Shown here one piece after another: positions 5,333 through 6,628 of a stretch of DNA of 6,628 nt. Made by a program: the position numbers and the translations under genes. The DNA lies in the NCBI GenBank assembly GCA_045579105.1, contig JAZNLM010000066.1:1-6628 (forward strand), in the 5' to 3' direction. This stretch comes from Flemingiibacterium sp045579105. GTDB taxonomy: Bacteria; Bacillota; Clostridia; Oscillospirales; CAG-272. The notes beneath the pieces are model-generated. The model was not told where the DNA came from. It worked only from the letters and a program-made list of their open reading frames with translations, and did not search any database. Numbering within the stretch: position 1 is the first letter of the stretch; every line of letters begins with the position of its first letter.

Positions 5333-6628
5333 TTATTCCTTCATACGAGGCGGAGCATTGTCATCTCTCTTTTCACTTTCAGCCTTCGCGGCTTCTTCTG
5401 CTTCGCGAGCCTTGCGAGCCTCCTCGTTTTCTTTAGCCTTGGTTTCGTTCTCCTCGGCACTCTTTTTCTTCTTCGCCTCAGACATCGCCTCAAGCTCTTC
5501 TATAGTGGGCGTACCATCCATAGCAGCAGCGAACTGCTCCGCGTCCATTACCTCGTTCTTCTGAAGGAACTCGGCGATAAAATGAAGCTTGTCAATATTC
5601 TTCGAAAGAAGCTCTGTGGCGGTTTCGTATGCGGTATTTACGATGCGCTTGATTTCGTTGTCGATAAGCGTTGCCGTATCCTCAGAGTAGTTGCGCGAAT
5701 TGTTGAAGTCGCGTCCGAGGAATACCTCATCACTTCCGTGCTCCGAGCCATAAACTATCGGTCCTAGCGCCTCGCTCATACCGTAGCGTGTAACCATATT
5801 GCGCGCAATGTTCGTAGCACGCTGAATATCGTTGGACGCGCCCGTACAGATATCGCCAATAATAAGCTTTTCAGCAACACGTCCGCCAAGAAGGGATACT
5901 ATCTCGTTTTCCATATCGGACTTTGACATATGTGCGCGGTCCTCAACGGGAAGCGGAAGAGTGTAGCCCGCCGCACGGCCTGCAGGGATAATGGAAATCT
6001 GGTGCACCGTGGTATTAGGTTGAAGAAGCTTCATAACGATAGCGTGACCTGCTTCGTGATACGCGGTTATACGCTTGTCGTCCTTGTGAACGACCTTGGA
6101 CTTCTTGTTCGGTCCCACTATAACCTTGATAGTCGCTTCCTCGAGATCTTCCATACCGATAAGGCTCTTACCCTTGCGCGCCGCAAGAAGTGCCGCCTCA
6201 TTAAGCAGGTTTTCAAGATCTGCACCTGTGAAACCAACTGTTGTCTTTGCAAGAGTTGCGAGGTCAACCTCAGCCTCAAACGGCTTATTCTTCGCGTGAA
6301 CCTTGAGGATCTCCTCTCTACCCTTTTGATCGGGATAGTTAACGGTAATCTGACGGTCAAGGCGTCCCGGACGGAGAAGCGCCGGATCGAGGATATCAGG
6401 GCGGTTAGTTGCCGCCATTACGATGACGCCGTCGTTTCCGCCAAAGCCGTCCATTTCAACGAGAAGCTGATTAAGTGTCTGTTCGCGCTCGTCGTGACCG
6501 CCGCCAAGACCGGCGCCGCGGTGACGACCTACTGCACCGATTTCGTCGATGAAGACAATGCTGGGGGCATTGCGCTTGGCCTGCTCGAACAGATCACGCA
6601 CACGGCTGGCGCCCACGCCTACGAACAT
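5333..6628 (-). CDS. ftsH: ATP-dependent zinc metalloprotease FtsH, 5' end beyond the window
   Basis: FtsH is a hexameric membrane-anchored AAA+ protease that unfolds and degrades misassembled membrane proteins and short-lived regulators. The visible 431 residues begin inside the AAA domain. The first Met (in MFVGVGASRVRDLF) is internal, because the family continues upstream with the membrane segments and Walker A, which lie outside the window. Seen in order are Walker B SIVFIDEIGAVGR (23-35), GAGLGGGHDEREQTLNQLL (38-56), the second region of homology with sensor Asn75 and arginine-finger residues (ATNRPDILDPALLRPGRLDR, 73-92), the protease motif HEAGH (191-195), and TGASNDIQRAT (262-272) with the third zinc ligand Asp267. 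The C-terminus is a charged Lys/Glu/Ala-rich tail of about 50 residues (from about 383), probably helical or disordered. A terminator follows the stop. Confidence 0.97.
   Translation of the reverse strand: MFVGVGASRVRDLFEQAKRNAPSIVFIDEIGAVGRHRGAGLGGGHDEREQTLNQLLVEMDGFGGNDGVIVMAATNRPDILDPALLRPGRLDRQITVNYPDQKGREEILKVHAKNKPFEAEVDLATLAKTTVGFTGADLENLLNEAALLAARKGKSLIGMEDLEEATIKVIVGPNKKSKVVHKDDKRITAYHEAGHAIVMKLLQPNTTVHQISIIPAGRAAGYTLPLPVEDRAHMSKSDMENEIVSLLGGRVAEKLIIGDICTGASNDIQRATNIARNMVTRYGMSEALGPIVYGSEHGSDEVFLGRDFNNSRNYSEDTATLIDNEIKRIVNTAYETATELLSKNIDKLHFIAEFLQKNEVMDAEQFAAAMDGTPTIEELEAMSEAKKKKSAEENETKAKENEEARKAREAEEAAKAESEKRDDNAPPRMKE

Noticed and set aside
6626..6628. ATG at the window end as the true ftsH start
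   Set aside because: The Met sits inside the conserved AAA domain just after Walker A in all FtsH proteins, so the gene is cut by the window edge.
1..6628. A new defence, mobile or biosynthetic system
   Set aside because: Every gene except the edge fragment and the small Asn-rich frame belongs to a well-known family, and no nuclease, toxin, integrase, reverse transcriptase or structured non-coding RNA is visible.

Overview
This 6.6 kb window looks like chromosomal DNA from a Gram-positive anaerobe of the class Clostridia, probably a gut member of the Oscillospirales or a related order. The taxonomic call is an inference. It rests on strong purine-rich Shine-Dalgarno sites (AAAGGAG, AGGAG, GGGAGG, AAAGGA), near-consensus sigma-A promoters, a clostridial-style solute-binding lipoprotein, a Bacillus-type short ManA, and Glu/Lys-rich coding sequence of moderate GC content. 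All seven genes end in TAA. There is no phage, insertion sequence, CRISPR array, tRNA or rRNA.

Layout: (1) bases 2-451, + strand, the C-terminal end of an unrecognised protein, closed by a strong hairpin terminator. (2) 577-1338, +, ispD (MEP isoprenoid pathway) with its own extended -10 promoter. (3) 1387-1548, -, a 53-residue protein made mostly of Asn, Gln, Ser and Lys, convergent with ispD. (4) 1670-2629, +, manA (mannose-6-phosphate isomerase), divergent from the small gene across a 121-base spacer that contains an inverted repeat. (5) 2638-2707, two adjacent terminators serving the convergent genes on either side. (6) 2717-4186, -, a secreted solute-binding lipoprotein with a perfect-consensus promoter and a pair of inverted operator-like sites just upstream. 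(7) 4380-5267, -, an aldose-1-epimerase (LacX-type) family protein. (8) 5333-6628, -, ftsH, whose 5' part (membrane anchor and Walker A) lies beyond the window edge.

The genes are mostly single transcription units, each with its own promoter or terminator, rather than one operon. ManA, the mutarotase-like protein and the solute-binding lipoprotein give the region a loose carbohydrate-uptake flavour. No permease or ATPase is present, so the lipoprotein has no visible partner. IspD and FtsH are housekeeping functions.

I found no convincing new multi-gene system. The points most worth a second look are the low-complexity Asn/Gln/Ser/Lys gene, which has a clear ribosome site and terminator; the paired GTGATATCGT sites in front of the lipoprotein promoter; and the reuse of the same GCACCGC/GCGGTGC stem core in three separate terminators.
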